64,000 nt of DNA from Rhodococcus jostii NBRC 16295 (GCF_001894825.1 NZ_BCWY01000019.1:62001-126000), one strand, 5' to 3'; shown: positions 35,012 to 43,491, numbered from the stretch's first letter. Numbers and translations are program-made. Notes: a model not told the origin generated them from the sequence alone.

Positions 35012-35399
35012 AATTTGTCCCTTCAGGAAGATTCTCGTCGCACGAAATGCCGGCATCTGAGGAATGCGACTGGCCGAGATCGCTCAATGCTGCTTCAGAA
35101 GTGCCAATCTCATGATCTTCGATCAGATCCGGATTGGTTCGCCACGGCCACGTGAGATTCAGAGTTCATAGACTCGAAACGCATTCCGGGTATCAGAATG
35201 TCGCGCAAGATGGCTGAAGTCAAGGGGCTCAGGGAGTTTGGCCCGCACTGGGCGAAACCGTCCTGGCCTGGTGCAGCGCAGGATGTGCGCAGCACAGCTT
35301 GTCGCCTGGCCCCGAAAGCCGTGGCCGCGCAGATGGAAGAGCACGCGCCCGACCCTGTGCTCGAAGGTGAAGGCAGGGTATGGCGCCCAGGAGTGCTTC
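35012..35399. other. leader region between the two minus-strand operons
   Basis: About 390 bp without a gene. It contains the livK promoter: a TTGACT box (35223-35218), a weak -10 and operator S1. The part from 35230 to 35399, just after the stop of the lipocalin-like gene, shows nothing I can name. Confidence 0.6.
35165..35187 (-). promoter_or_regulatory. island operator S1 (livK promoter)
   Basis: On the minus strand GGAA-N4-TTTCGA-N5-TGAA, one base shorter in the first gap than the other sites. A TTGACT -35 box lies at 35223-35218, so the site is immediately downstream of the likely transcription start and about 155 bp before the livK start. Confidence 0.65.
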
Positions 35400-36545
35400 T
35401 CAGACGAGGAGGTTCCAGCCCTTCCTGCCCGACATGCACACTTCATAGGCCACGGGGTCGATGGTCTGGTATATCCCGAGAGCGGTCTGGCCGTCATCAC
35501 GTGTGACACGGCAGAGATGCTCGTCGAGGCCGCGGATGCCGATCCGGGTCTCCGGTCGGCTCAGATCATACGTTTCTCCCTCGGTCAGGTCGGAGCCGTC
35601 GTATCCGCCTTGGTGGATATCGCGATCCGGTGTGCCGCCGTACATTCCGCATCGCAGATAGGCCGTCTGCTGACCTATCCGCTCGTAGTGGAGTTGGACT
35701 TGCTTGCCGTTATCGAACTCGTAGTCGACGACGGCTTCGACGAAGATGTCCGTGTCGGGTTCGAACCGAAGCCGGCGGGTGGGCTTGAAAACTCGTGTCG
35801 AACCCGATGTCGAGCCGCCGAACGGGTAGAACAGTCGGTCACCCCATAGCGCCCAGTCCGGAAATGCCACGAAGGCGTTGCCGTTGGTCCCGACGTGCAG
35901 GCGGCCTCCCAGGGACAACTCCGGTCCCCCGACACCGCGGCCGGTGCCCCAGTGGCGATCCCTCGTGCCGGCAGCATTCGGACCCAAAGTGGTTCGCTTG
36001 CCCTCGATCTCGACCCAGCCGGTCACCGATCCGAAGCATTCGAACCCGCTTGTGACATCGTTTCGGCGGCCAGTGGGAAAGCCGTGCGCAGAGTCCGACA
36101 ACGGCTCGCGAAAAACCTGCCGCGTGGTGTCATGGAACGTCAAGTCGTAGCTGACCCCCCACTCGTTCGGCTCGAGGACGTAACGCCACTCCCGCAGACC
36201 GCGAACAATCGTGGGGACAATCGGCCCCACGCGCAGGTCGGTGCGATCCGCGCCGATCGAGCGGAAACTCCGGACGGCGGTATGTCTACCTTTCGAGTTG
36301 ACGATCGCGTAGGCCTCGGCCCGGTCGAGGTTCGGATAGAGGCTGCCGCCCGTGGCGATCAGTAAGTCGCCGGTGTCGTCGTGGACCACCACCCAGTGGC
36401 GCTCATACGCCCGGGGATCCCCTGTCCACATGACCCGCACGGGATCCGGGGTTTGGTGGACGAAATAGTCATCGATCGGTGACAGCGGAAACTGCTCGGC
36501 CAAGTGCTTGTCGCCGGACATCGATTCTGGTGATAGCGCGTTCAC
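35400..36545 (-). CDS. hypothetical lipocalin-like (AttH/CrtC-type) protein
   Basis: 381 residues from GTG 36545 behind AAAGGCG. The chain is beta-rich with many Trp and Gly (ERHWVVVHDDTGDLLIATG, RHWGTGRGVGG, FVAFPDWALWGDRLFYPFGG), a pattern like the double-lipocalin AttH/CrtC hydratases and related proteins in degradation gene clusters. No signal peptide. The RDRHWG-like segment is shared by such proteins, where it lies near a putative active site. It is the last gene of the cyclase-kinase operon and may bind or modify the hydrophobic substrate; that is inference. Confidence 0.6.
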   Translation of the reverse strand: MNALSPESMSGDKHLAEQFPLSPIDDYFVHQTPDPVRVMWTGDPRAYERHWVVVHDDTGDLLIATGGSLYPNLDRAEAYAIVNSKGRHTAVRSFRSIGADRTDLRVGPIVPTIVRGLREWRYVLEPNEWGVSYDLTFHDTTRQVFREPLSDSAHGFPTGRRNDVTSGFECFGSVTGWVEIEGKRTTLGPNAAGTRDRHWGTGRGVGGPELSLGGRLHVGTNGNAFVAFPDWALWGDRLFYPFGGSTSGSTRVFKPTRRLRFEPDTDIFVEAVVDYEFDNGKQVQLHYERIGQQTAYLRCGMYGGTPDRDIHQGGYDGSDLTEGETYDLSRPETRIGIRGLDEHLCRVTRDDGQTALGIYQTIDPVAYEVCMSGRKGWNLLV

Positions 36546-36566
36546 GTTTGCTCGCCTTTCTGGTTG

Positions 36567-36947
36567 TCAGGTCGGATCGGTAGCAACCCGCGACTGCAGG
36601 TAATGTCCGATCTCGGCCCGACGCTGTCGACCCTCGGGGTCTCTGGGAAGGGTGGAGATGAGCTGAGCCAACGATCCTCGTAGCTCCTCGTTTCGCGCGG
36701 CGACGACTGTGATGTCGGTCGGGACAGGTGCCTGCGCCTCGACTCCGGTGTTGAGGAGTTCGCTGAGCCGAGCGTTGTCGTCCAGGAGGAAGGGCAATGC
36801 CGTGTCCCATGACGTGGCAACCCGCTTGATCAGTCGGCGCGCGTTGCTCAGCAATTCGGACGTCTCGGCCGGAAGCGAATGGGATTCGTGAGCGAGATCG
36901 AGAAGTCGATCAACTCCGGACAACTGCTCGCGAATGGTCGGTCTCAT
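36567..36947 (-). CDS. DUF6285/LvaB-like small partner of the kinase
   Basis: 126 residues from ATG 36947, overlapping the kinase stop as ATGA. All-helical, with no catalytic motif. Small helical proteins in this position, directly after an APH-family kinase, are LvaB-like (DUF6285): in Pseudomonas putida levulinate catabolism LvaA and LvaB together phosphorylate 4-hydroxyvaleryl-CoA. Sequence likeness is weak to the eye (MRPTIREQLSGVDRLLDLA and the central ARRLIKRVATSW), so the call rests mostly on position and size. Confidence 0.5.
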   Translation of the reverse strand: MRPTIREQLSGVDRLLDLAHESHSLPAETSELLSNARRLIKRVATSWDTALPFLLDDNARLSELLNTGVEAQAPVPTDITVVAARNEELRGSLAQLISTLPRDPEGRQRRAEIGHYLQSRVATDPT

Positions 36948-37951
36948 CGGAAATCCTCCTTGACTACGAAATCGAGCAATGTCGAAAGCACGCGGCGGGT
37001 GGGGCGAAATGGCTCGTCGCTACGGCCATCGAGAAACGATCGCAGACCGCTGACCTGCATCACCGCGGTCTTGAAGGTCGAGAAGGCCTGCCACCACTGA
37101 AGGCTGCTGTCGTCGACCTCGAATCCTGTGGCTCGCTCGTAATGCGCGATCAGATCGTCGGCATCCCACGCTCCGTCGATCAGGTGCTCCACCCTGCGCA
37201 GCGGCTGCGTCACCCAGCCGAGGTCCTCGAGCGGATCGCCGAGATGAGCCAACTCCCAATCGAGCAGTGCGGTAATCCGATCACCGTCCAACAGAATGTT
37301 GCCGGGTTTGAAATCGGCGTGGACCAGAACCGTGCGAGCCGGCTCGGGTGCTGACGCTCGCAGTCCCGCAATCGCAAAATCCAACTCGGGCAATGGCTCC
37401 AGCTGATTTTGACGCAGAACCTTTTCCCAGGCGGCGAGTTCGGCAGGCGCACCGAGGTGGCCGGAACCATCGAGTACGGCTGACAACCCGAGCGCCTGCC
37501 AATCGGTGCTGTGGACTTGCGCCAGCAGGTCGCAGAAGCTTTCGGCAAGGGCCCGCCGCTGAGTGATCGAGCGTTGCGAGTCCGAAAGCACCCGGTAATC
37601 GCAGTCCCCTGTGCACCGCTGCATGATGAGCGAGGGCCGGCCGAGCCATCGCCCGTCGGCGTCCAGCCAGCGGGCACCCGGCGTTGGCAGATCGCTGTTC
37701 TCCAGTAGGCCGAGCAACGCGAACTCCACGTTGCGGTCTGTGTCGACCAAGCCTCCGTCCGGGTCGCTGCGCAGGATCAAGGGCTCGCACTGCTCGGTAC
37801 CATCGTGGTCGGTCACCAGGTCGAACACCCAATTGTCCCGGGACCTACCGACACCGATGCGGTTGAGGCCCACTACCCGAGCACCGGTCCCATCCAGTTG
37901 GTCGGACAGGAATCTGGTGAGACGGTCGTCGATTTCGGATGGTGGTGTCAT
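36944..37951 (-). CDS. APH-family phosphotransferase, LvaA/ACAD10-like
   Basis: 335 residues from ATG 37951. It has the aminoglycoside-phosphotransferase-type kinase fold: ATP region RIGVGRSRDNWVFDL, catalytic loop VLVHADFKPGNILLD (H-x-D-x4-N) and metal site ALLDWELAHLGDPLEDLGW. This subgroup is not a resistance kinase. It matches the kinase domain of ACAD10/ACAD11 and LvaA, which phosphorylate the hydroxyl of 4-hydroxyacyl-CoA so that it can be eliminated or isomerised for beta-oxidation. In a cluster with a Baeyer-Villiger enzyme, an esterase and ligases, a hydroxyacyl-CoA kinase makes sense. Substrate not proven. Confidence 0.8.
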   Translation of the reverse strand: MTPPSEIDDRLTRFLSDQLDGTGARVVGLNRIGVGRSRDNWVFDLVTDHDGTEQCEPLILRSDPDGGLVDTDRNVEFALLGLLENSDLPTPGARWLDADGRWLGRPSLIMQRCTGDCDYRVLSDSQRSITQRRALAESFCDLLAQVHSTDWQALGLSAVLDGSGHLGAPAELAAWEKVLRQNQLEPLPELDFAIAGLRASAPEPARTVLVHADFKPGNILLDGDRITALLDWELAHLGDPLEDLGWVTQPLRRVEHLIDGAWDADDLIAHYERATGFEVDDSSLQWWQAFSTFKTAVMQVSGLRSFLDGRSDEPFRPTRRVLSTLLDFVVKEDFR

Positions 37952-37965
37952 CGTTGTTGTCCGTT

Positions 37966-39165
37966 CTATTCGTGAAGGCTCGATCGGTGTTGAGGCGCCG
38001 CTATCGCGATCATTGCGTCGGCGCGTTCGCGCAGAGTCCGTCCTCTGAGATCGACGACGCCGAACTCGGTGGCCACGAAGTCGATGCTCGTTCGCGGCGT
38101 CGTGACGGTCGGGGGATGCAACTGTCGAACGATCCGGGAGGTTCGTCCGCTGTGTGCCGTTGCAGCGAGCGCGACGATCGACGCCCCGCCGGGCGAGCGC
38201 TGAGCGGCCCGCAGGAAGTCGGCTTGCCCACCGGTGGCTCCCAGATATCTGCTGTCGATCTCTTCGGCATTGACTTGGCCGGTGAGGTCTACCTGCAATG
38301 CCGAGTTGACTGCGATTAGTCGTGGGATCGACGCGGCCGCTGCCGGACCGATTACCTCGGCGACTGGCCGTACCCACGCTTTCGACGTGGCGATGTGCTC
38401 GTAGAGTTCCTCTGAGCCTGCGGCTTCGCTGATGATGACCGAACCGGGCTCTCCGCAGAGCGATCCGGCGCGATGCAGATCCAGCAGCCAGTCGCCGGCA
38501 AGGGTCGATCGAACACGCAATCCCCGACGTGCGGTCAGGGCTTTCCCGATGGCTGAGGGGACCGCGCCGATGCCGAGTTGGATGGTCCCGCCGTCAGGGA
38601 TCAGAGGCAGGATATGCCTGGCGATTGCGTGGTGATTTTCATCCAATGCTGGTGTGGGCACAATCGGAAGAGACCGGGACGTGTGGATAACGGCATCGAA
38701 CGTGGACGCCGGAAGTGTAGGCGCGGAAGTGGTCGGCATCGCGGCATTGACCTCGGCCACCACGGTGCGTGCTTCCGCGATCAGTTCGTAGGTGTAGTCC
38801 ATCGCCATTCCCAGGCCGTAGCATCCCTGCGAATCAGCAGGGGACACTTGCATCAGGAGCACGAGGTTGCTCTGGGCACGCAAAGGCAAGAGGCGTGGCA
38901 GGTCGTCGAAATTGCAGGGGATTACCTCGGCATGACCGGTAGCCGCGAGCTTGCCGAGCGGCCCCATTGCGCCGAAGGACACAAGCGGACGCTGCGGCGC
39001 AGATCCTTTGAGCGCATCACTGTGGCTGAGTCCGACGAAGATCTCGACGTCGCGTGGGCAGGCCGCGAGTAGCTGATCGAGCAGCGGCGTCGGCTCCCCG
39101 ACGCCTTGTGCCACCACAACCAGGTCTCCGGGCCGCACGAGATCGGCAGGCCAGCTGGTGTTCAC
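37966..39165 (-). CDS. acetyl-CoA hydrolase/CoA-transferase family protein, catalytic Glu replaced
   Basis: 399 residues from GTG 39165, overlapping the cyclase stop (GTGA). The C-terminal signature VATEFGVVDLRGRTLRERADAMIAIAAPQHR and the IQLGIGAVPSAIGKAL segment place it in the 4-hydroxybutyrate CoA-transferase/acetyl-CoA hydrolase family. In that family the catalytic glutamate lies in an H-T-E-M motif. The aligned stretch here reads VRSTLAGDWLLDL, with Thr in the Glu position. It may use another residue, or may act as a hydrolase or binding protein. The alignment is by eye. Confidence 0.75.
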   Translation of the reverse strand: MNTSWPADLVRPGDLVVVAQGVGEPTPLLDQLLAACPRDVEIFVGLSHSDALKGSAPQRPLVSFGAMGPLGKLAATGHAEVIPCNFDDLPRLLPLRAQSNLVLLMQVSPADSQGCYGLGMAMDYTYELIAEARTVVAEVNAAMPTTSAPTLPASTFDAVIHTSRSLPIVPTPALDENHHAIARHILPLIPDGGTIQLGIGAVPSAIGKALTARRGLRVRSTLAGDWLLDLHRAGSLCGEPGSVIISEAAGSEELYEHIATSKAWVRPVAEVIGPAAAASIPRLIAVNSALQVDLTGQVNAEEIDSRYLGATGGQADFLRAAQRSPGGASIVALAATAHSGRTSRIVRQLHPPTVTTPRTSIDFVATEFGVVDLRGRTLRERADAMIAIAAPQHRSSLHE

Positions 39166-40037
39166 AGGACCGCCACGGGCGTCACCGGAGTTCCGGTCGA
39201 GCCGACGAGGGGGATCGGAGCGAACAGTAGGAAGAACGTCGAACGCTCGAGGACGGACAGCGCCTCCGCGAGTTCCGCGAGAGCCAGGTTCTCGATCAGC
39301 GGCACGCCGAACTGGTGGAGGAGCACCAGATGTGCCGGAAAGCCGGGCTCCGCCGATTGCTGTTCGACCGCATAATTGTCCGCACCCACCAGCGCCACGT
39401 CGCGGCTGGCGAGCCAGCGCGCTGCCTCTTCGGTGATGCCGGGTTCGTCCGCGAAGTAGCAGTCGCTCGATCCTTTCGACTCCCACCACCCGGTCCGGAC
39501 CAAGACAGCGTCTCCCGGCTCAACCGACACGCCGGCTTCCGAAATGCCACGCTCGAGGTCTTCCGGGCCGACCGCGGTCTGCGGGGCGAGCGGTTCACCG
39601 GATGCGCGTACCAAGTCGACGAGAATGCCACGGGTGGCGACAGGTGCGAGCTTCTCGGCGCCGCACCGCTGTGCGCCCTGCGTACTTCTGGTGAGGGCAG
39701 ACGAATGCCCGTTGTAGAGTTCGTCCCCCGACCACGCATGGGACAGTGCATCGACGTGGGTACCACTGTGCGTCGCGAATTGCACTGTGTCCTCAGCGAA
39801 TTTAAACCCTCCCGGCGTGCGTGCTCCGAGCGCGTAATCGCCGGCGTCGCGGTTCATGAACCGCGACGGCTGCTGCCGGTGGCCGGGCGCAGGTGTCCTC
39901 GGGCCGAGAGGTTGGGCCAGTGACAGCGTCTGTCCGGTCGCGACCAGGCCCGCGGCTCTGCGCGTCACGCCGGTCGTGACGAGATTGAGTGCACCGGCTT
40001 CGTCGTCGGCGCCCCATCGTCCCCAGTTGTTGCTCAT
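39162..40037 (-). CDS. cyclase-family (kynurenine-formamidase-like) metal hydrolase
   Basis: 291 residues from ATG 40037, whose start overlaps the stop of the ligase remnant (ATGA). The family signature HxGTHxD is seen as ATHSGTHVDALSH. The N-terminal NWGRWGADDEAGALNLVT and the closing FFLLFAPIPLVGSTGTPVTPVAVL are those of the long cyclase subgroup (PF04199). These manganese- or zinc-dependent enzymes hydrolyse amides, lactones or cyclic imides. In this setting a lactone or ring hydrolase role is attractive, yet unproven. Confidence 0.85.
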   Translation of the reverse strand: MSNNWGRWGADDEAGALNLVTTGVTRRAAGLVATGQTLSLAQPLGPRTPAPGHRQQPSRFMNRDAGDYALGARTPGGFKFAEDTVQFATHSGTHVDALSHAWSGDELYNGHSSALTRSTQGAQRCGAEKLAPVATRGILVDLVRASGEPLAPQTAVGPEDLERGISEAGVSVEPGDAVLVRTGWWESKGSSDCYFADEPGITEEAARWLASRDVALVGADNYAVEQQSAEPGFPAHLVLLHQFGVPLIENLALAELAEALSVLERSTFFLLFAPIPLVGSTGTPVTPVAVL

Positions 40038-40364
40038 GCGCAACTCCGATCCTGTGTCAGTTGTGCTTCCACCAGTGCCGCCGCCCGTTCGCAGTGACGT
40101 ATGAGCTCCTCCGGGGTGACTGAGGAGGATCGCACCACCACGAAGGCCGCCGCCACTTCGTCGAATGACGGATGCGTCGCACCCACCACGAGAGCTTCGA
40201 TCATCAGGGTGAGCCACGAGAAAGCTCTCGATCTCAGCTGGAGAGACGTTCATGCCCGAGGTCTTGATCATGTCACTCATCCGATCGACGAATGAGAATG
40301 TTCCGTCCGAATTCTGGACGAGTCGGTCGCCGGCACGGAACCAGCCATCGACAGTGAACGCGTT
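40034..40364 (-). pseudogene. C-terminal remnant of an acyl-CoA ligase
   Basis: Reading from about 40364 the minus strand gives NAFTVDGWFRAGDRLV, then MSDMIKTSGMNVSPAEIESFLVAHP, the A7-A8 and hinge part of AMP-forming ligases. A one-base shift near 40200 then moves to MIEALVVGATHPSFDEVAAAFVVV and TPEELIRHC, the C-terminal domain, ending at TGA 40034-40036. About 400 N-terminal residues are missing and the catalytic C-terminal lysine is lost. A ribosome site and ATG (about 40391-40375) sit just upstream but are out of frame. The promoter and operator S2 are intact. It overlaps the cyclase start. Confidence 0.82.
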
Positions 40365-40446
40365 GGCACATAGCGATCTCTCCTTATGGGGGGTTCTGCT
40401 CAGCGCTCAGCGAGCTCGTAACGGTGAACCAGCAACATGAGAATCT

Positions 40447-40470
40447 CTCGATATCTCGAAATTGGTTTCC
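40447..40470 (-). promoter_or_regulatory. island operator S2 (cyclase/kinase operon)
   Basis: On the minus strand GGAA-N5-TTTCGA-N5-CGAG. It lies 9 bp after a -10 TACTAT and 39 bp after the start of the -35 TTGACG, the same spacing as at S4. It precedes the ligase remnant, the cyclase and the following genes. Confidence 0.75.
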
Positions 40471-40479
40471 TGTATTCGA

Positions 40480-40509
40480 ATAGTAGCGATCCACGCGCGA
40501 CGACGTCAA
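40480..40509 (-). promoter_or_regulatory. promoter of the cyclase/kinase operon
   Basis: TTGACG (40509-40504), 18 bp, TACTAT (40485-40480) on the minus strand. Operator S2 begins 9 bp downstream, so a bound regulator would cover the first transcribed bases. Confidence 0.65.
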
Positions 40510-40662
40510 GGGTCGGGGGACGTGAGCGTCTTCGGACTGCTCGGGGTCGTCTGGCGCCCAGTGTTCGTGCATTGCCCCTGTCGGGTCGACTTCGGTGCGA
40601 CGGCACGACAAGTGAAGCAGGAGAAGATGATTGCATGCGAGCGCGGTCCAGGCCAGCCGGAC

Positions 40663-40702
40663 CGGTCCGCCTCGCGACGGTAGTGCTACGCGAGGCGGAC
40701 CG
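40663..40702. terminator. perfect 14-bp hairpin between divergent promoters
   Basis: Arms 40663-40676 and 40689-40702 are exact inverted copies (CGGTCCGCCTCGCG) around a 12-base loop. GC-rich and without a T-run, it could be an actinobacterial I-shaped terminator. No gene ends here, so it may be a leftover or an insulator. Confidence 0.5.
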
Positions 40703-40764
40703 TGCCGGTGTCAAGTCTGCTGACTTGCCTTGTCGTGACCGTCCGGGTCAATTCCGGATTTTCC

Positions 40765-40826
40765 TTGACAAGACTGCGATCCGGTGACACATTTCACAAC
40801 TAGGAATACGGTTCCGAATTTAGGAA
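40765..40826 (+). promoter_or_regulatory. amidohydrolase promoter with island operator S3
   Basis: TTGACA at 40765-40770 is a consensus -35; a weak -10 (CACATT) follows after 17 bp. Operator S3 at 40803-40826 reads GGAA-N5-TTCCGA-N5-GGAA, starting 38 bp after the -35 start. The first half, GGAA-N5-TTCC, equals the E. coli IclR operator spacing. Confidence 0.7.
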
Positions 40827-40957
40827 GTATTCCGCTCACAGAGGGCGGCGCTCGAAGGGCGCCCTATACCGCCGGAACGGGACCGGACGATCCTGTTCGC
40901 GTCTCGCCGCTGCGCTTCACCAATCCTGGATTCCTCGAGGCTGAGAAGGAGAAAAAC

Positions 40958-42277
40958 GTGACGATCAAGCTTCGCAACGCACGGCTGATCGATGGTACGG
41001 GCGCAGAGCCGTATCTCGCCGAGATCGTGATCGAAGGGCAGCGGATCGTAAGTGTCGCTGCGGAAGGGACCGGGAACGGGCAGGACTCCGACACCACAGT
41101 CATTGACGTCGGCGGCGCGACGGTCATGCCGGGCCTGATCGACGCTCACTCGCATCCGAGCTTCCTTCCCGAGATCGACCTTGCCAAAATGGGCAATCTG
41201 CCGGTCGAGGAGCACACGTTGCTCACTGCTCGCAACGCACGGCTGATGCTGGATCAGGGGTTCACAAGCATCCTGTGCGCCGCATCGGCGAAGCCGCGAC
41301 TGGACCTGGTGGTCCGAAACGAAATCAACGCGGGCAACCTGATCGGTCCGCGCATGCTGGTCGCATCCCCCGAACTGACCGTCACCGGAGGAGTCGGCGA
41401 CGTCCGGCTGCCGCACATGCATCGGCAATCCGTCGAGCATGTCTGCGATGGTGTGGATCAATTCCGCCAGACGACTCGGTGGTACATGCGTGAAGGCGTG
41501 GACCATATGAAGCTCGACATCTCTGGTGACGAGTTCATTCCCTACGCCAAAGGTCGCATGACCACAATGACCGACGAGGAGGTCGCCGCCACGTGCCAGG
41601 TGGCCCACGCTCGCGGAAAACGCGTCGCGGCACACGCCCGAAGCGCGGAATCGGTGAAGATGTGCGTCCGCCACGGCATCGAGATCATCTTCCATGCCGA
41701 TTTCATCGACGAGGAAGGTCTCGACCTGGTGGCCGAGAACAAGGACAAACACTTCGTGGCCCCGGCCTTCGGCTTCCTCCACACGTCGAGGTACGAGGCC
41801 GGCGACTGGGGGCTGACCCCGGAAGTCACCGCTTCGATGGGTCTCGACGAACAGCTGGAGAGCCTGATCGCGAACATGATCGAGCTCAAGAAGCGAGGAG
41901 TTCGAGTGTTGCCCGGCGGTGACTACTTTGTGCCCTGGAACCCGATGGGCAACAACGCCCGGGACTTGGAACATTTCGTCAACTTCCTGGAGTTCAGCCC
42001 GATGGAGGCCATCGAGTCTGCGACCCGCCTCGGTGGCGAGCTGATGCTCCAACCGGACGATTTGGGCTGCATCAAGGCCGGCTACCTCGCTGACCTGCTG
42101 GTTCTCGATGGCGACCCATTGGAGGACATCGCGATCCTGCAGAATCAGTCGACCTTCACCGGCATCATGAAGGATGGCGTCTGGCATAAGGAACCGCCGC
42201 TCTTCCGCAACGGCGACATTGAGAAATGGTCGATCAGCGGGTCCGCGACCGGCACCCCCGAACCGGTTCTTCGGTAG
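40958..42277 (+). CDS. amidohydrolase (imidazolonepropionase/prolidase-like)
   Basis: 439 residues from GTG 40958, chosen for its strong AGAAGGAG ribosome site and because operator S3 lies upstream. Metal ligands: H64 and H66 in DAHSHPSF, the lysine of DHMKLDISGD (carboxylated in relatives), histidines in AAHARSAES and IIFHADFID, and the aspartate of LPGGDYFVPWN. It belongs to the binuclear metal amidohydrolases that cleave amides, lactams or cyclic imides. First gene of a two-gene unit with the TIM-barrel isomerase 11 bp downstream. It could open a nitrogen ring or a lactone; the substrate is unknown. Confidence 0.87.
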   Translation: MTIKLRNARLIDGTGAEPYLAEIVIEGQRIVSVAAEGTGNGQDSDTTVIDVGGATVMPGLIDAHSHPSFLPEIDLAKMGNLPVEEHTLLTARNARLMLDQGFTSILCAASAKPRLDLVVRNEINAGNLIGPRMLVASPELTVTGGVGDVRLPHMHRQSVEHVCDGVDQFRQTTRWYMREGVDHMKLDISGDEFIPYAKGRMTTMTDEEVAATCQVAHARGKRVAAHARSAESVKMCVRHGIEIIFHADFIDEEGLDLVAENKDKHFVAPAFGFLHTSRYEAGDWGLTPEVTASMGLDEQLESLIANMIELKKRGVRVLPGGDYFVPWNPMGNNARDLEHFVNFLEFSPMEAIESATRLGGELMLQPDDLGCIKAGYLADLLVLDGDPLEDIAILQNQSTFTGIMKDGVWHKEPPLFRNGDIEKWSISGSATGTPEPVLR

Positions 42278-42288
42278 CGGGTAAGGGG

Positions 42289-43155
42289 ATGATCGAGGTG
42301 AATGGTCGCCAGCAGTATGTGGTGCTGGCCAACATGACCACTGTGACGACGTCCAGCTTCCGGGAACGCGTCGAGGTGGCGGCAGCCGCGGGTTTCGATG
42401 CGCTGGGCATCAGCCTGGACACGTACCGACGGGTCGTCGCGGAGGAGATGAGCCCGAAGGAGCTCGAGGCCGTCGTGGTCGACAACGGTCTGGAGATCGT
42501 CGAGCTCGAAGCAGTATTCGGGTTTGCCGTTCCCACGGCCGAGACCGGCGTTCCGTTTGGCGGTGGGCTCGTCTACACCAGCCCTGACGACCTGAACGAG
42601 TTCTGGGCCATGGCCGAACTTTTCGGCGCACGGCACCTGCAAGCAGTCGGGGCATTCGACCGAGTGGATCTGGAACCCGACGTCGTGGAGCGATTCGCAT
42701 CGCTCTGCGACCGTGCAGCCGACGTCGGGCTGCAGATCGCTCTCGAGTTCGTGCCGACGACCAATATCCCGGACGCCGGCACTGCGCTCTCGATCATCGA
42801 GCAGTCCGGCCGGGACAACGCCGGCCTCTGTGTCGATTCGTGGCACCACACGCGCGGAGCCAACGACCTGGAGATGCTGCGGTCGATTCCGTCTCGACGA
42901 GTCACGATGATCCAGATCAACGACGGTCCACAGGATCCCGCCGATCCCGACTTCCTGGTGGAGACCCTTCACCATCGGGCGGTGCCGGGCACCGGTGACT
43001 TCGACCTCGACGGTTTCGTCGACGCCGTGACCGAGGGTGGTGTGACCGCGCCGGTGTCTGTCGAGGTGATCTCGGACGAACTTGCCCGACTCGAACCAGC
43101 CGAGGCGGCACGCCGCTGCTACGCCGGCGCGATCGAGGCGCTGGCAAGGAAATAG
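42289..43155 (+). CDS. sugar-phosphate isomerase/epimerase-type TIM-barrel protein
   Basis: 288 residues from ATG 42289 behind TAAGGGG. It is an AP-endonuclease-2/xylose-isomerase-like TIM barrel: FRERVEVAAAAGFDALGISLDTYRR, LQIALEFVPTTNIPD (metal Glu), CVDSWHHTRG (Asp/His), VTMIQINDGPQDP, and VSVEVISDE (final Glu). Such proteins isomerise or epimerise sugars, inosose or hydroxypyruvate, and some are dehydratases. Co-transcribed with the amidohydrolase. A role on a keto or hydroxy acid product is plausible; no substrate is indicated. Confidence 0.8.
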   Translation: MIEVNGRQQYVVLANMTTVTTSSFRERVEVAAAAGFDALGISLDTYRRVVAEEMSPKELEAVVVDNGLEIVELEAVFGFAVPTAETGVPFGGGLVYTSPDDLNEFWAMAELFGARHLQAVGAFDRVDLEPDVVERFASLCDRAADVGLQIALEFVPTTNIPDAGTALSIIEQSGRDNAGLCVDSWHHTRGANDLEMLRSIPSRRVTMIQINDGPQDPADPDFLVETLHHRAVPGTGDFDLDGFVDAVTEGGVTAPVSVEVISDELARLEPAEAARRCYAGAIEALARK

Positions 43156-43491
43156 GTGTCGTGGCACTGCCCAACGGGGGAGGATCATGGGAAGGGGTCC
43201 TCGGGGGCGTACCTGCGTAGCAAATGCGGGTAGTGAAGCACGTAGATCACCGCCGTCGAATTCGCCGCGCAATTGCGAGTCTTGTCGGCATGAACAGCAC
43301 ACCGCCACCGAAACAACTCACGCACCACCAGCACCTCCCGCACGCCGTGTGGCTGGCCGAGGAAGGTGTGGAAGCGATAGAGGATGAGGTGGCCGCACCG
43401 GCAGGCCGGCCTCCGGTTGCCTCGTTCGATTCGTTCGAAATGCACATGGCTCCTTGCCATTCGAAGCGGAATCATCCAGGAGCACTAGGTA

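Larger units (their letters stand above)
40385..40957. other. divergent control region of the island
   Basis: About 570 bp without a gene, holding two divergent promoters with operators S2 and S3 and, between them, a perfect 14-bp hairpin. An open frame that would extend the amidohydrolase up to 40784 is unlikely because it would run through operator S3. Confidence 0.7.

Noticed and set aside
40784..40957. N-terminal extension of the amidohydrolase frame up to ATG 40784
   Set aside because: The extension would run through operator S3 and lies just after the -35 and -10 boxes; GTG 40958 has a strong ribosome site.
43425..43441. TTTCGA...TCGAA on the minus strand as another island operator
   Set aside because: The spacing is off by one base, the first half is absent and no promoter or gene start follows.
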